The position numbers and the translations under genes were made by a program. From assembly GCA_013388685.1 (NCBI GenBank), contig JACAET010000008.1:1-64000 (forward strand): a stretch of 64,000 bases of DNA, written 5' to 3'. Below the pieces are notes generated by a model, which was given only the letters and a program-made list of their open reading frames with translations, was not told the origin of the DNA and searched no databases. This document shows, piece by piece, positions 1 through 9,175 of this stretch (its first letter is position 1; the number at the start of each line of letters is the position of its first letter). Source of the DNA: Chloroflexota bacterium (GTDB lineage: Bacteria; Chloroflexota; Anaerolineae; Anaerolineales; Villigracilaceae).

Positions 1-259
1 GGATTGGTTTCTGCTTTCTTGTTCTCATGGCTCGCAATTCTACGGTAAACTCGGTCTTATCTGACCTGCTTTGCAAGCATACTACGTATCCGAAAAGTTA
101 TTTTTCTGTCAGGACTTAGAGTGCCGTTTCGTCCGCAAATTGCGCGTAGACTGCGCGCGCTCTAGCGCATGTTTAGACGTTAGAGAACGTCTTTTACGCA
201 CGTTCAACAGATTTATAAAACACTCTCTTAGAGCGTGTGTTTGAAAACCTGCCGTTTTG

Positions 260-296
260 TGCGCAGGCGATGTTCTCCCCTGGCACCGCCCGCAGG
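260..296 (+). repeat. Dispersed GC-rich repeat R1, copy 1
   Basis: The segment reads TGCGCAGGCGATGTTCTCCC and then a GCACCGCCCGC run. It aligns by eye with the core at 25731-25777 and 40838-40910 (CGCAGGAGAYGTT followed by a GCCCGCC-like stretch). This copy is more diverged than those two. It lies back to back with an opposite-orientation copy at 341-410. Confidence 0.5.
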
Positions 297-340
297 TATA
301 AAATCGCCGGAAGCGTGATTTTATCTGCCTTCTGAAGAGA

Positions 341-410
341 ACCCCTTTCCCCGCTTCGGGGATGCTTCGAGAGGGCGGCAAGCGCCCGGGAGAACGTCTT
401 CTACGCCTGT
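341..410 (-). repeat. Dispersed GC-rich repeat R1, copy 2 (reverse orientation)
   Basis: Read on the minus strand, this segment gives GGCGTAGAAGACGTTCTCCC, then GGGCGCTTGCCGCCC, then GAAGCATCCCCGAAGCGGGG. The copy at 40838-40910 has the same order of blocks (CGCAGGAGACGTTTTCCCC, GGCGTTTGCCCGCC, GAAGCATCCCCGAAGCG), so the two are clearly related over about 65 bases. Confidence 0.65.
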
Positions 411-448
411 TCACACAACACTCGAATGTATGATATGACAAATAACAC

Positions 449-476
449 TTGAATCATCCGCTTGTTTTGCTATCAT
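449..476 (+). promoter_or_regulatory. Possible sigma70-type promoter
   Basis: TTGAAT at 449-454 and TATCAT at 471-476 are separated by 16 nt. The next start codon is at 761, so use of this promoter would imply a leader of about 280 nt. This is sequence similarity only. Confidence 0.3.
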
Positions 477-760
477 ACAGACAAGAGAGTTTTTTCAAGA
501 AATGGGCAGACCTTTGAAATCTTGCTCCTCAAAGAACTCAATCGAAGCGCCTCCCGTGTAACAGTCTTGGGCTTTGAACGTCGTGTAATACCCTAAAGCG
601 AATTCTTAATCTCCCAGCCCGATAGATACAACGTATCGCCCGCGGTAGCGTTTGTCTGTGAAAACCGCCATGGATTAATGCATGCAAAAGTGTTCGTGAG
701 GAAGATGGCGAAGCGCCAAGAATGAATCGAATTGCTTGCCGGGCGCTTCAAGGAGTTGAA

Positions 761-3700
761 ATGAAACCGTTTATCAAAACCCGCTTTCTTTCCCTTCTTT
801 CGATTCTGAGTGTATTGGTGGGTGCGATTGGAATGCCCTCACAAACGGTTTACGCCGCTGGGATAGTCAGCCTGCTGTCAGGCGTAACGTATGCGGAGAA
901 CTTCAACACCCTCGCAACTTCCGGCTTTTCCGATGTAGTACCGAATGGTTGGTATTTTGTAGAATCGTTGACCAATGCAAACACCACCTATCGCGCCGGC
1001 ACCGGCTCTGACAACACCGCAGACACCTACAGTTTTGGCGCAAACAGCGATGCCGAGCGTGCGTTGGGACAATTGCGTTCCGCCAATTTGGAGACAATCA
1101 TCGGTGCGAATTTTTCCAACGACACCGGCGCGGCGATTCGTTTGTTGACCATCAGTTACACGGGCGAACAGTGGCGCCTCGGCGCGACGAGCCGCACCGA
1201 CCGCATGGATTTCCAATACAGCACAGATGCGACCAGCCTGACCACCGGCACCTGGACGGATGTGGACGCCCTCGACTTTACAGCCCCCGTCACAAGCGGG
1301 ACGGTTGGTTCGTTGGACGGCAACGCCTCTGCAAACCGCGTAACGATGAGACATGTCGTCACCGGGCTCAATATTCCAAACGGCTCCACTTTCTGGATCC
1401 GATGGACCGATTTGGATGCAAGCGGCAGTGATGATGGGCTGGCTGTGGACGATTTCTCCCTGACCCCCAACGCCCTGGTGGACACCACCGCTGCAGATTT
1501 CAACTCCGGGACGGCGGGGGATTGCGTGGTGGATAGTACGATCGGGGATGGGGCAGTGCGGTTGAACATCCCGACATCCACCTCCTGCGTTTTCACATCG
1601 CGCGTTTTGGATGCCGGAACGCTCGTGGACTGGCTCAACCTGACGGCAACGACCACGCTTCCCGCCGGGGCCTCGGTCGGCTTCGAAGCCCGAAGCGGCA
1701 ACACCCCCAGCCCCGACGTCTCCTGGACCAACTGGCAAGCCGCCAGCGGGACAATCACCAACCCCGGCAGTCAATACATCCAATACAGAGCCACGCTCTC
1801 GACGACCGATTCGGGTCAAACCCCTGTGCTGGAAAATGTGACAATCAACCTTGCCGACGGCACCATTTCGACCCTGACTTCACCGGACGGCACATTGAGC
1901 TCCTGGGATGGATCGTTTGTGTGGACAGGCGTGAATAATGCAACCCATTATTTGCTGGAAGTGTACACTCCTGCGATGACCCAGTTGTATCGTAAGTGGT
2001 ATACATCGGCGCAAACGGGATGCGCAAGCGGCACAAACTGTTCGCTTACTCCGTCCGACCTGAGCCTCTCCAATGGCAATTATCAATGGCGCGTGCTGGA
2101 TTATGGCGCGTATGGTTACGGCATCTGGACCCATTTCAAGAGTTTCGCACTCAATGCCAACTGTTACACCCTGACCATCAATGAAAACCCCGCGGGCAGT
2201 GGAACAGTGACCACCCCGACGCAAACCTGCTCGGGCGGCTATCTGGCAGGGACGGTGGTGCAACTGACGGCAGTACCCGGCAGCGGATATGTCTTTTCGA
2301 GTTGGAGCGGGGACGCCAGTGGAACGACCAATCCGGTTTCCGTCACGATGGATGCGAATAAGAGCGTCACCGCCAATATGCGCGGCAATACGCCGATCTC
2401 CCCTTCCGGCACGCTGACCGGTTGGGACAAATCTTTCACGTGGACGGGTTTGAGCGATGCGACCCACTACCTATTGGAAGTGCAGACCTCCGGCGGCACT
2501 CAGGTCTTCCGAAAATGGTATACCTCTTCCCAAACCGGATGCCCCGGCGCCACCGCCTGTTCCGTCACGCCGACCGATCTGAGCCTGGCAAACGGTGACT
2601 ATCAATGGCGCGTGCTGGATTACGGCGCCTATGGCTATGGGATCAATTCGGCGTTCAAGACCTTTACCTTGAACACAGCCTGTTATACGCTGACCACGAA
2701 CGTCAACCCGGCGGGCAGCGGGACGGTAACTGCCCCGGCGCAGAGTTGTCCGGGCGGTTATATTGCGGGATCCGTTGTGCAGTTGACGGCTGTAGCAGGT
2801 ACCGGGTATGGGTTCTCCAGCTGGAGCGGGGATGGCAGCGGGACGGCGAATCCGCTCAATGTCACGATGGATGCGAATAAGAGCGTCACCGCCAATATGC
2901 GCGGCAATACGCCGATCTCCCCTTCCGGCACGCTGACCAGTTGGAACAACACCTATACCTGGACGGGTTTGAGCGATGCAACCTGGTACCTGCTCGAAGT
3001 GCAAACCTCCGGCGGTACGCAGGTGCATCGCAAATGGTACACCAGCGCGCAGGCGGGATGCTCCGGTGGGACGGCTTGTTCGATCACGCCTTCCGAGACG
3101 GCATACCTGCCGAATGGCGATTACAAATGGCGGGTGATGGATTATGGCGCCTATGGGTACGGTCTCAATTCGGCGTTCAAGACCTTCACACTGAATGTGA
3201 CCCCGGTTTGCGGAAGCGTTATTTATGTGGACGTTGACTCGACCGCTTCATCTCCGGACGGGTGCAGTTGGGGCACCGCTTTCCCCAATTTGCAGGATGC
3301 GTTGGCGGCTGCCACCAGCGGCAAACAGATTTGGGTGGCAAATGGCACTTATTATCCTGATCGCGGCGGCGGTAAAACACTGGGGGACAGGAATGCCAGT
3401 TTTGTACTCAAGGCAGGTGTAGCGATCTATGGCGGATTTACGGGGAACGAAGGCAGCCTTGTCATGCGCAATTCGAATCCTGCCACGAATGGAACGGTCT
3501 TGAGCGGCGATATTGGAACACCCAACGTGGCGGCAGACAATTCTTATCAGGTAGTACAAGGAAGTAATCTTTCCGCCTCGACAGTGTTGGATGGATTTAC
3601 CATCACGCGCGGCAATTCGAATGGTAGTTCCGGTCATGGCGGAGGCATTTATCTGACTTCCAGCAGTCCGACTCTTGCCAACCTGATTATTACCAATAAC

Positions 3701-4900
3701 CTTGCCATTTCGAACGGCGGCGGGATGTATGTGATCTCCACCAACACGCTGCCGGAACCCTCCTACAGCAGACCTTCCCTTACGGATGTGACCTTCAGCA
3801 GCAATACCGCAGCGCGCGGCGGCGGCTTGTACACCCAGAACGCAAGCCCGACGTTGACCCGCGTGGTCTTCAGCAATAATACTGCCACGAGCGGGGCGGG
3901 CGGGGGGATGAACAACCAGACGTTGACTCTTTCCGACGCGCCCAGCCTGCCATCCCTCACCGATGTAACGTTCAACAATAACACCGCCAACGGTGGCGGC
4001 GGGATGTATAACAGTAACGCCAGTAGTATTTTGAATCGCGTGACGTTCTATGGCAATGTTGCCAACCGTCGCGGCGGCGGCATGTTGAACGAAAACGCCA
4101 ACCCGACGCTTACGAATGTAACTTTTTACGGGAACATCTCAAACGAAAGCGTGGGCGGCGTGCCCTGGGGCGGCGGCGGGATGATGAACGTGACCAGCAG
4201 CCCGACTCTGAACAACGTGACCTTCAGCGGCAACAACAGCCTGAACGGTTCCGGCACGGCGGGCGGGGATGCCATCCGCAATGCTGTAAATAGCAGCCCG
4301 GTGATTATGAACAGCATCTTCTGGGGTGATATCAATGATGAGATCACCAGCGATGGGACCGGTACGACGACCCTCTCGTACAGCGTGGTGCAGGGAGGGT
4401 TTGCGGGCGGCTCGAACATTATCACGACAAATCCCAACCTGGGGGCGCTGGCAAGCAACGGCGGCTTCACACAGACGATGGCTCTGGGCGCGGGCAGTTC
4501 CGCTTTGGATGTGGGAAATAATTCGGTATGTGCGACCAGCGACCAGCGCGGTGTGACGCGTCCGCAGGGGTTGGTGTGCGACGCCGGGGCGTACGAATTG
4601 GACGTCGTGCTGCTGATCGCCCCGTCGGGAACGCTAGGAAGTTGGAACAATACCTTCAGTTGGACGGGTCAGAGCGACGCGACCCATTATCTCCTGGAAG
4701 TGTACACAGCGGACGGTACGGTGATGGTCTTCCGTAAGTGGTATATGACAACACAGACAAATTGCTCGGGCGGCACAGCTTGTTCGATCTCCCCGCCGGA
4801 GACCACGGGCTTGAGCGGTAGTTACAAGTGGCGCATCCTAGACTATGGCTCTTACGGCTACGGCACGTGGACATCCTTTTTGAATTTTAGCGTTCCATAA
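761..4900 (+). CDS. Secreted modular surface protein (divergent InlB-like repeats, beta-helix)
   Basis: A 1379-residue exported protein of unknown specific function, probably in adhesion or the cell envelope. The start at 761 is preferred over an ATG at 722 because AAGGAG lies just upstream and a clean signal peptide follows (residues 1 to about 33, ending VYAA). Residues 35-240 resemble the beta-rich N-terminal module seen in many secreted nuclease-like and surface proteins. A repeat of about 95 residues with the pattern GTL-x-x-W, WTG, YLLEV, RKWYT and W-R-x-x-DYG-x-YGYG occurs four times (about 371-463, 545-640, 720-813, 1285-1379). Two divergent InlB-B-like modules (FSSWSGD, VTMDANKSVTANM) sit between the first three. 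Residues 820-1280 form a Gly/Asn-rich parallel beta-helix ending in DQRGVTRPQG and CDAGAYE, as in choice-of-anchor Q proteins. No sortase motif or C-terminal membrane helix was seen. No enzyme motif was recognised. Confidence 0.85.
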   Translation: MKPFIKTRFLSLLSILSVLVGAIGMPSQTVYAAGIVSLLSGVTYAENFNTLATSGFSDVVPNGWYFVESLTNANTTYRAGTGSDNTADTYSFGANSDAERALGQLRSANLETIIGANFSNDTGAAIRLLTISYTGEQWRLGATSRTDRMDFQYSTDATSLTTGTWTDVDALDFTAPVTSGTVGSLDGNASANRVTMRHVVTGLNIPNGSTFWIRWTDLDASGSDDGLAVDDFSLTPNALVDTTAADFNSGTAGDCVVDSTIGDGAVRLNIPTSTSCVFTSRVLDAGTLVDWLNLTATTTLPAGASVGFEARSGNTPSPDVSWTNWQAASGTITNPGSQYIQYRATLSTTDSGQTPVLENVTINLADGTISTLTSPDGTLSSWDGSFVWTGVNNATHYLLEVYTPAMTQLYRKWYTSAQTGCASGTNCSLTPSDLSLSNGNYQWRVLDYGAYGYGIWTHFKSFALNANCYTLTINENPAGSGTVTTPTQTCSGGYLAGTVVQLTAVPGSGYVFSSWSGDASGTTNPVSVTMDANKSVTANMRGNTPISPSGTLTGWDKSFTWTGLSDATHYLLEVQTSGGTQVFRKWYTSSQTGCPGATACSVTPTDLSLANGDYQWRVLDYGAYGYGINSAFKTFTLNTACYTLTTNVNPAGSGTVTAPAQSCPGGYIAGSVVQLTAVAGTGYGFSSWSGDGSGTANPLNVTMDANKSVTANMRGNTPISPSGTLTSWNNTYTWTGLSDATWYLLEVQTSGGTQVHRKWYTSAQAGCSGGTACSITPSETAYLPNGDYKWRVMDYGAYGYGLNSAFKTFTLNVTPVCGSVIYVDVDSTASSPDGCSWGTAFPNLQDALAAATSGKQIWVANGTYYPDRGGGKTLGDRNASFVLKAGVAIYGGFTGNEGSLVMRNSNPATNGTVLSGDIGTPNVAADNSYQVVQGSNLSASTVLDGFTITRGNSNGSSGHGGGIYLTSSSPTLANLIITNNLAISNGGGMYVISTNTLPEPSYSRPSLTDVTFSSNTAARGGGLYTQNASPTLTRVVFSNNTATSGAGGGMNNQTLTLSDAPSLPSLTDVTFNNNTANGGGGMYNSNASSILNRVTFYGNVANRRGGGMLNENANPTLTNVTFYGNISNESVGGVPWGGGGMMNVTSSPTLNNVTFSGNNSLNGSGTAGGDAIRNAVNSSPVIMNSIFWGDINDEITSDGTGTTTLSYSVVQGGFAGGSNIITTNPNLGALASNGGFTQTMALGAGSSALDVGNNSVCATSDQRGVTRPQGLVCDAGAYELDVVLLIAPSGTLGSWNNTFSWTGQSDATHYLLEVYTADGTVMVFRKWYMTTQTNCSGGTACSISPPETTGLSGSYKWRILDYGSYGYGTWTSFLNFSVP

Positions 4901-4920
4901 GGCAGGTTTGATTGCTTGTG

Positions 4921-4961
4921 AACAGACCTTCCGGTGTTGGACAGTATCCGGAAGGTCTGTT
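4921..4961 (+). terminator. Hairpin terminator after the surface protein gene
   Basis: AACAGACCTTCCGG (4921-4934) and CCGGAAGGTCTGTT (4948-4961) form a perfect 14-bp stem with a 13-nt loop, 21 nt after the stop codon. There is no clear U-tract, so it could act as a factor-dependent terminator or an mRNA 3'-end stabiliser. Confidence 0.65.
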
Positions 4962-5060
4962 GAGTGCATATTTCATGTGAAGTGAAGCGCGCCCGCCCAC
5001 AGGCTCGACCCCAGTAACTAATGTACGAACTCATCGTCATGTGTTCGTATTTTTTTGTAA

Positions 5061-5089
5061 TTGAAGTCATTTCTTTGTACATTTTTATC
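5061..5089 (+). promoter_or_regulatory. Weak promoter candidate before the HTH gene
   Basis: TTGAAG (5061-5066) and TTTATC (5084-5089) are 17 nt apart in an AT-rich stretch that stands out from its surroundings. The following gene begins at 5156. The -10 match is poor. Confidence 0.25.
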
Positions 5090-5155
5090 ACTGGGTGCAT
5101 ATTTTTTCACGACCCCATACCCCTTAACATGGCAAAACTGTGACGGAGGCGCTTC

Positions 5156-5371
5156 ATGCCGAACGAAACCCGCAACCCCAATGAAACCTTTATCATCCTG
5201 ACCGTGCGCGAGGTGGCGGAGTACCTGCGGCTGAGCCAGGCAAAGGTCTACCGACTGGCAAAGCAGGGGAACCTGCCGGTCTTTCGTATTGGCAAGTCAT
5301 GGCGCTTCCGCAAGGACCTGCTGGATGAGTGGCTGGTGAAACAATCTACCATGAAAGTAGCACAGGATTGA
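5156..5371 (+). CDS. Excisionase-family (MerR-like) helix-turn-helix DNA-binding protein
   Basis: A 71-residue protein consisting almost only of a winged helix-turn-helix of the excisionase/HTH_17 type. The run LTVREVAEYLRLS, then KVYRLAKQGNLP, then FRIGKSWRF is typical for the family: two helices and a beta-wing reading DNA. The start follows a GGAGG 6 nt upstream. No integrase or phage gene is nearby, so it is more likely a small regulator than a true excisionase. It precedes the exopolysaccharide locus on the same strand with 256 nt between, so it may regulate that locus; this is inference from position. Confidence 0.85.
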   Translation: MPNETRNPNETFIILTVREVAEYLRLSQAKVYRLAKQGNLPVFRIGKSWRFRKDLLDEWLVKQSTMKVAQD

Positions 5372-5484
5372 AAGCGGCTTTTCTCGAACGGGCGCCGGTA
5401 TTGTTTTGCGTATAGACAGACGCAAGGACAACCGTCAGAAACGACCGATTGGATGGTCACAGAAGGCGGCATAGAACATGAAAT

Positions 5485-5535
5485 GGATTCACATGCAGGG
5501 ATGCATGTCGAGAGGGCGGAGCGCGTGAATCCGCC
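5485..5535 (+). other. Structured intergenic segment before the exopolysaccharide locus
   Basis: ACATGCA (5491-5497), loop GGGA and TGCATGT (5502-5508) form a 7-bp hairpin. It is enclosed by GGATTCA (5485-5491) pairing with TGAATCC (5526-5532). A competing hairpin, GGCGGA (5515-5520) with TCCGCC (5530-5535), shares bases with the outer stem. The two folds are mutually exclusive, which is compatible with a switching leader RNA, but no known riboswitch class was recognised. Confidence 0.4.
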
Positions 5536-5627
5536 GAAGAGAGCGTTTTAAAGTCGGTCATTTTTTATCATCGCAAGGGGCGTAGGATGCGCTCTCTTGC
5601 GCATCAAATGAATTTGGAGTATCAAGA

Positions 5628-6731
5628 TTGAGCATGGGAAGTTCGACGGGAGTTCGGGTACTGTTCACGGGGCAGTACTGGCCCGGCGCAAACAGTTTGT
5701 ATATTGCGCGCGCTTTTGAACGTTGCGGCGCGATCGTCCGCTTTTTGAACGAGACCGCGCTCTTCCCGGCCTGGGAAACGAAACGTGGACGCATTGCCCG
5801 ACGTTTGTTGACTCCCTTGATCGAGGCGGAGTGGAACCGCCAGTTGCTGGCTTTGGTACATACATTTCAGCCCGACCTGGTGTACATAACGAACGCCCAT
5901 TTTTGCTGGCGACGCACTTTGGAAGCCATCCGTGCAAAGAACATCCCTGTGATGTGTTTTTATCATGACGTGAAATGGGTGAATCGAGAGGGGAGCCGGT
6001 TTTCAAAAGTCATTGATCGTTTTGATCTTGTGGCAACCACACGGCATTGGCACGAAGCGGAATTCAAAGCCGCAGGCGCCAGGAATGTAAAAGTTGTCAG
6101 GTTTGGTTATGAACCATCTGTGCATCGCCCGCTGCAATTGGAGGAAAAAGCAATGAAACGATATGGCGCCGATGTGACCTTCATTGGAACAATGGAATTG
6201 CATCGCAGGATGGATTTGCAAACACTACTTTCTCGTGAATTTCCTTATCAGTTTCGCTTATGGGGAAATTCATGGGAGAACATTCCATTGGTTTCAGCAT
6301 ATTGGCAGGGACGCGATGTGCATGAGCAGGAAATCCCTGTCATTTATGCTGCGAGCAAAGTAGCCCTGCATTGGGTGGGGTGGGAGCCGCATGGCAGCGA
6401 CAAGGAACTACAAAAAGGCGACCAGCATAACAGTCGCACATTCCAAATCGCCGCTTGCGGCGGCGCGCTGATGCTGGCGCAGCGCACGGAGGAACACATT
6501 CGGCTTTTTGAGGAAGATAAAGAAGCTGTCTTTTTTGACGATGTAACAGAGTTGCGGGAGAAACTGGATTACTGGCTTGCTCCGCACAATGATGTGAAAC
6601 GTAAGAAAGTGGCGCAGGCTGCGCGTGAGCGTTGCTTGAACGAAGATTATTCATGGATGTCGGTTACTCGTTTGTTCCTGGAATTCTTTGGTTTTCCATG
6701 CGTGTCTAGCCGCACTGACGACAAAACATGA
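5628..6731 (+). CDS. CgeB-like glycosyltransferase
   Basis: A 367-residue cytoplasmic glycosyltransferase of the GT-B fold, resembling the CgeB/DUF3880-type families. The N-terminal half has VLFTGQYWPGANS and CFYHDVKWVNREG; the C-terminal half has NSRTFQIAACGGALMLAQRT, EHIRLFEED and a DVTELREKLDYWL helix, as in the glyco_trans_1_2 domain. The TTG start at 5628 has GGAG 8 nt upstream; an ATG at 5634 is the alternative. It is the first gene of the exopolysaccharide locus and overlaps the next gene by 4 nt. Donor and acceptor sugars are unknown. Confidence 0.8.
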   Translation: MSMGSSTGVRVLFTGQYWPGANSLYIARAFERCGAIVRFLNETALFPAWETKRGRIARRLLTPLIEAEWNRQLLALVHTFQPDLVYITNAHFCWRRTLEAIRAKNIPVMCFYHDVKWVNREGSRFSKVIDRFDLVATTRHWHEAEFKAAGARNVKVVRFGYEPSVHRPLQLEEKAMKRYGADVTFIGTMELHRRMDLQTLLSREFPYQFRLWGNSWENIPLVSAYWQGRDVHEQEIPVIYAASKVALHWVGWEPHGSDKELQKGDQHNSRTFQIAACGGALMLAQRTEEHIRLFEEDKEAVFFDDVTELREKLDYWLAPHNDVKRKKVAQAARERCLNEDYSWMSVTRLFLEFFGFPCVSSRTDDKT

Positions 6732-7912
6732 AAAATTTGAAGATTGTAGCCTCTCACCCCGTCCAATATCATGCTCCGTTCTTCAAGGCGTTGACGGATT
6801 CCGGACTCGATATTGAGGTGGGGTACTATCACGCGGGGACGGCGGGACGAAAGGGATACGATCCGGATTTCGGCAGAGATATTCAGTGGGATATAGACTT
6901 GCTTGCAGGGTACCCGTATCGGATTTTTCTGAATGAAACCGGCGTGTATTCAAAGTCGGAACAGATCCGCATCTTCATGCCAATGTTCGGTTGGGCGCTT
7001 CAGGATCGCTCGCCCCTTCTGTTGATGGGCTGGTTCGTAGAGATTATCTGGTTGATCTGGTTTCTGGCAATCCTCTTCCGGGTTCCCATCCTCTTGTTAT
7101 GTGAGATGACGCCCGGCAGTTATGCGGCGATCCCAAAGCCGGCATGGCGCATCGGACTCCTGCGTTGGCTGGTCCGCCACACGGATGCCGGGTTGTTCAT
7201 TGGATCGCAGAGCCGTCGAGTTCTCACCGCTTTAGGGTTGACGGATGAACGTCTTTTCCCGACGCCTTATAGTGTGGATAACGAACGGTTCGCCTCCGCC
7301 GCTGACTTGCTAAAGCCGCAAAGGGCACGGCTATGCCGGGAATACGGACTGGATGAAGGCCTGCCAACATTTCTGTTTTGTGGGAAGTTGATTCCCAAAA
7401 AACATCCGCTCGAGTTGCTGGAGGCTTATCATTCCGCTGGATTGGGAAGAAAGGCACAGTTGGTCTTTGTAGGCGAGGGAGTACTGCGCGCCCGTCTTGA
7501 AGCCAGGGTCAGGGAATTGGGATTGGCGCACGTCCGCTTTCTCGGTTTTTTGAATCAATCTCAAATGCCGCTGGCGTATGTGTTGGGTCATGTCCTCTGT
7601 CTCTTCTCGGAACCTACCGAGACTTGGGGGTTGGTCGTCAACGAAGCCATGGCATGCGGGCGCCCTGTCATCGTAAGTGACGCAACGGGGTGCGCGGTGG
7701 ACCTGGTTGGAAAGGAAAATGGATGGATCGTTCCACTGCACGATCAGAATGTTTTGGTCGAAACCTTGAAACATGCTTATGAGAGCCGGGAATTCTGGGA
7801 GCAAATGGGGAACGCCGGGCGGGAAAAAATATCACGCCATACTTTTGCACACATGGTAGAAGGAGTCCGGGCGGCGCTCGATACAGTCAAGGATTCGAGG
7901 GGTAGAAAATGA
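6728..7912 (+). CDS. Glycosyltransferase family 4 (group 1)
   Basis: A 394-residue GT-B glycosyltransferase transferring a sugar from a nucleotide donor to a lipid-linked or growing glycan. The C-terminal domain contains FLFCGKLIPKKHPLELLEAY and the donor-binding EPTETWGLVVNEAMACGRPV, whose E-x7-E type spacing is characteristic of GT4. A hydrophobic stretch around residues 97-125 (LLMGWFVEIIWLIWFLAILF) may contact the membrane. It overlaps its predecessor by ATGA, so translation is probably coupled. Substrate unknown. Confidence 0.88.
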   Translation: MKNLKIVASHPVQYHAPFFKALTDSGLDIEVGYYHAGTAGRKGYDPDFGRDIQWDIDLLAGYPYRIFLNETGVYSKSEQIRIFMPMFGWALQDRSPLLLMGWFVEIIWLIWFLAILFRVPILLLCEMTPGSYAAIPKPAWRIGLLRWLVRHTDAGLFIGSQSRRVLTALGLTDERLFPTPYSVDNERFASAADLLKPQRARLCREYGLDEGLPTFLFCGKLIPKKHPLELLEAYHSAGLGRKAQLVFVGEGVLRARLEARVRELGLAHVRFLGFLNQSQMPLAYVLGHVLCLFSEPTETWGLVVNEAMACGRPVIVSDATGCAVDLVGKENGWIVPLHDQNVLVETLKHAYESREFWEQMGNAGREKISRHTFAHMVEGVRAALDTVKDSRGRK

Positions 7913-9174
7913 ATTTGGAGAGAAATACTTTGCAAACTGGAATTCCGATTGATTTCAATACGCGCACCACCTGCCGTGGATGCGGGTCGGGTAACCTGCG
8001 CCTGTTAATTGACTATGGCATGATGCCCCTGGCGGGCGGGTTTATGAAGCCCGAAGAAGTGTCAACCCTGAACATTGCCTACCCATTACGGTTGGTGCGA
8101 TGCGTGGATTGTACTTTGATGCAGGTGTGGGACACGGTGCCGCCGGAGAAGATCTTTAGCCAGTATTCCTATGCTTCCAGCACCACGCGCACGCTGATCG
8201 AGCATTTCGCGAAAATGGGACCGGAGATCGTCGAGGCGTTTTCGGCGCGCGGCAGGCTGGTAGTGGAGTTCGGCTGTAACGATGGAGTCCTGATGCGCCC
8301 GCTCATCCAGGCGGGGGCAAGAGCGGTGGGTGTGGATCCTTCGGACGTCGCCCGCCGTGCCAGCGAGGAGCAGGGGTGGGCGCTCCTTCAGGCGTATTTC
8401 AACGAGACCATTGCCGGGCAGATACGCTCCCAATATGGGCAGGCGCGGATCGTGGTCGGAAATAACGTCTTCGCGCACGTGGACGATATCCACGCCATCG
8501 TTCGCGGGGTTACGACCCTGCTCGAACCGGAGGGCGTCTTCATATTCGAAGTCCATTATCAGGGCGACCTGATCGAGACCGTCCAGTTCGACACGGTCTA
8601 TCATGAGCATATCTGTTATTACTCGCTTGCCGCACTGGTGAAACTGCTCGCCCGGCACGATCTCAAAATAATTGACGTCAGGCGCATTTCCATCCATGCC
8701 GGTTCCGTGCGGGTCATCGCCGCACGGGCGTCTTCGTCCCGTCAGGCGTCACCGCAGGTTATTGAAATGCTGGAGATGGAAAAGAGGCTGGATGTGGACC
8801 GTTTCGTGCGGCAGGTGTATGCCCGCCGCGTCAGTATGAAAAAACTGATCGGCGACCTGCGAAGAGCCGGCCGGCGGGTGGTGGCTTATGGCGCAGCCGG
8901 GCGGATGACCATCATGCTGAATTACTGCGAACTGGGGGCAGACCTGATCGAGTATGTCCTCGATATGTCGCCCCTGCGCTATGGAAAGATCGTGCCGGGC
9001 GTGTTGATTCCCATCGTGCCTCCCCAGGTGTTCTACGATGATTTCCCCGATTATGCGGTCATGACCGCCTGGAATTACGAATCGGAGATCGTGGCAAAGG
9101 AACAGACGTTCCTGCAACGAGGCGGTCGTTTCATCGTTCCGCTTCCCGAGATTCGGATCGTGGGGGAGGTTTGA
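7909..9174 (+). CDS. SAM-dependent sugar C-methyltransferase-like protein
   Basis: A 421-residue protein with the three-part architecture of NDP-hexose C-methyltransferases: an N-terminal zinc-binding segment (CRGCGSGNL, then RCVDCTLMQ), a central Rossmann methyltransferase domain (VVEFGCNDGVLMRPL near residue 120) and a C-terminal domain with VVAYGAAGRMTIMLNYC. Such enzymes methylate keto-sugars bound to nucleotides, giving branched deoxysugars. Its place among glycosyltransferases fits this. It overlaps the previous gene by 4 nt (ATGA). The exact substrate cannot be read from the sequence. Confidence 0.85.
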   Translation: MNLERNTLQTGIPIDFNTRTTCRGCGSGNLRLLIDYGMMPLAGGFMKPEEVSTLNIAYPLRLVRCVDCTLMQVWDTVPPEKIFSQYSYASSTTRTLIEHFAKMGPEIVEAFSARGRLVVEFGCNDGVLMRPLIQAGARAVGVDPSDVARRASEEQGWALLQAYFNETIAGQIRSQYGQARIVVGNNVFAHVDDIHAIVRGVTTLLEPEGVFIFEVHYQGDLIETVQFDTVYHEHICYYSLAALVKLLARHDLKIIDVRRISIHAGSVRVIAARASSSRQASPQVIEMLEMEKRLDVDRFVRQVYARRVSMKKLIGDLRRAGRRVVAYGAAGRMTIMLNYCELGADLIEYVLDMSPLRYGKIVPGVLIPIVPPQVFYDDFPDYAVMTAWNYESEIVAKEQTFLQRGGRFIVPLPEIRIVGEV

Positions 9175-9175
9175 T

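Larger units (their letters stand above)
1..760. other. Non-coding, repeat-rich leader region
   Basis: No convincing gene was found here. A 110-codon minus-strand reading frame lies across repeat copies and encodes an Arg-rich sequence without a recognisable domain. The stretch holds copies of a dispersed repeat (260-296 and 341-410, with a weaker match near 184-203), an imperfect palindrome at 217-242 with AAAACACTCTCT as its left arm, and a possible promoter at 449-476. The part from 480 to 760 contains no gene that I can support and may be a long 5' leader of the surface-protein gene. Confidence 0.6.

Noticed and set aside
109..441. 110-codon minus-strand reading frame near the start
   Set aside because: It runs through the R1 repeat copies, encodes an Arg-rich sequence without a domain and has no ribosome site.
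641..652. Sequence similar to the ops (RfaH) element, GCGGTAGCGT
   Set aside because: It matches 10 bases of a motif known mainly in Gammaproteobacteria. No second copy precedes the exopolysaccharide operon and no RfaH-like gene is visible, so chance is likely.
878..1819. 313-codon minus-strand frame opposite the surface protein
   Set aside because: It is antisense to a clear signal-peptide-bearing gene. The translated sequence is Gly/Arg/Ala-rich with no conserved motif, as expected from a shadow frame in GC-rich DNA.
5156..5371. Prophage or integrative element marked by the excisionase-type gene
   Set aside because: No integrase, attachment-site repeat or phage gene was seen nearby. Single HTH proteins of this type are common as ordinary small regulators.
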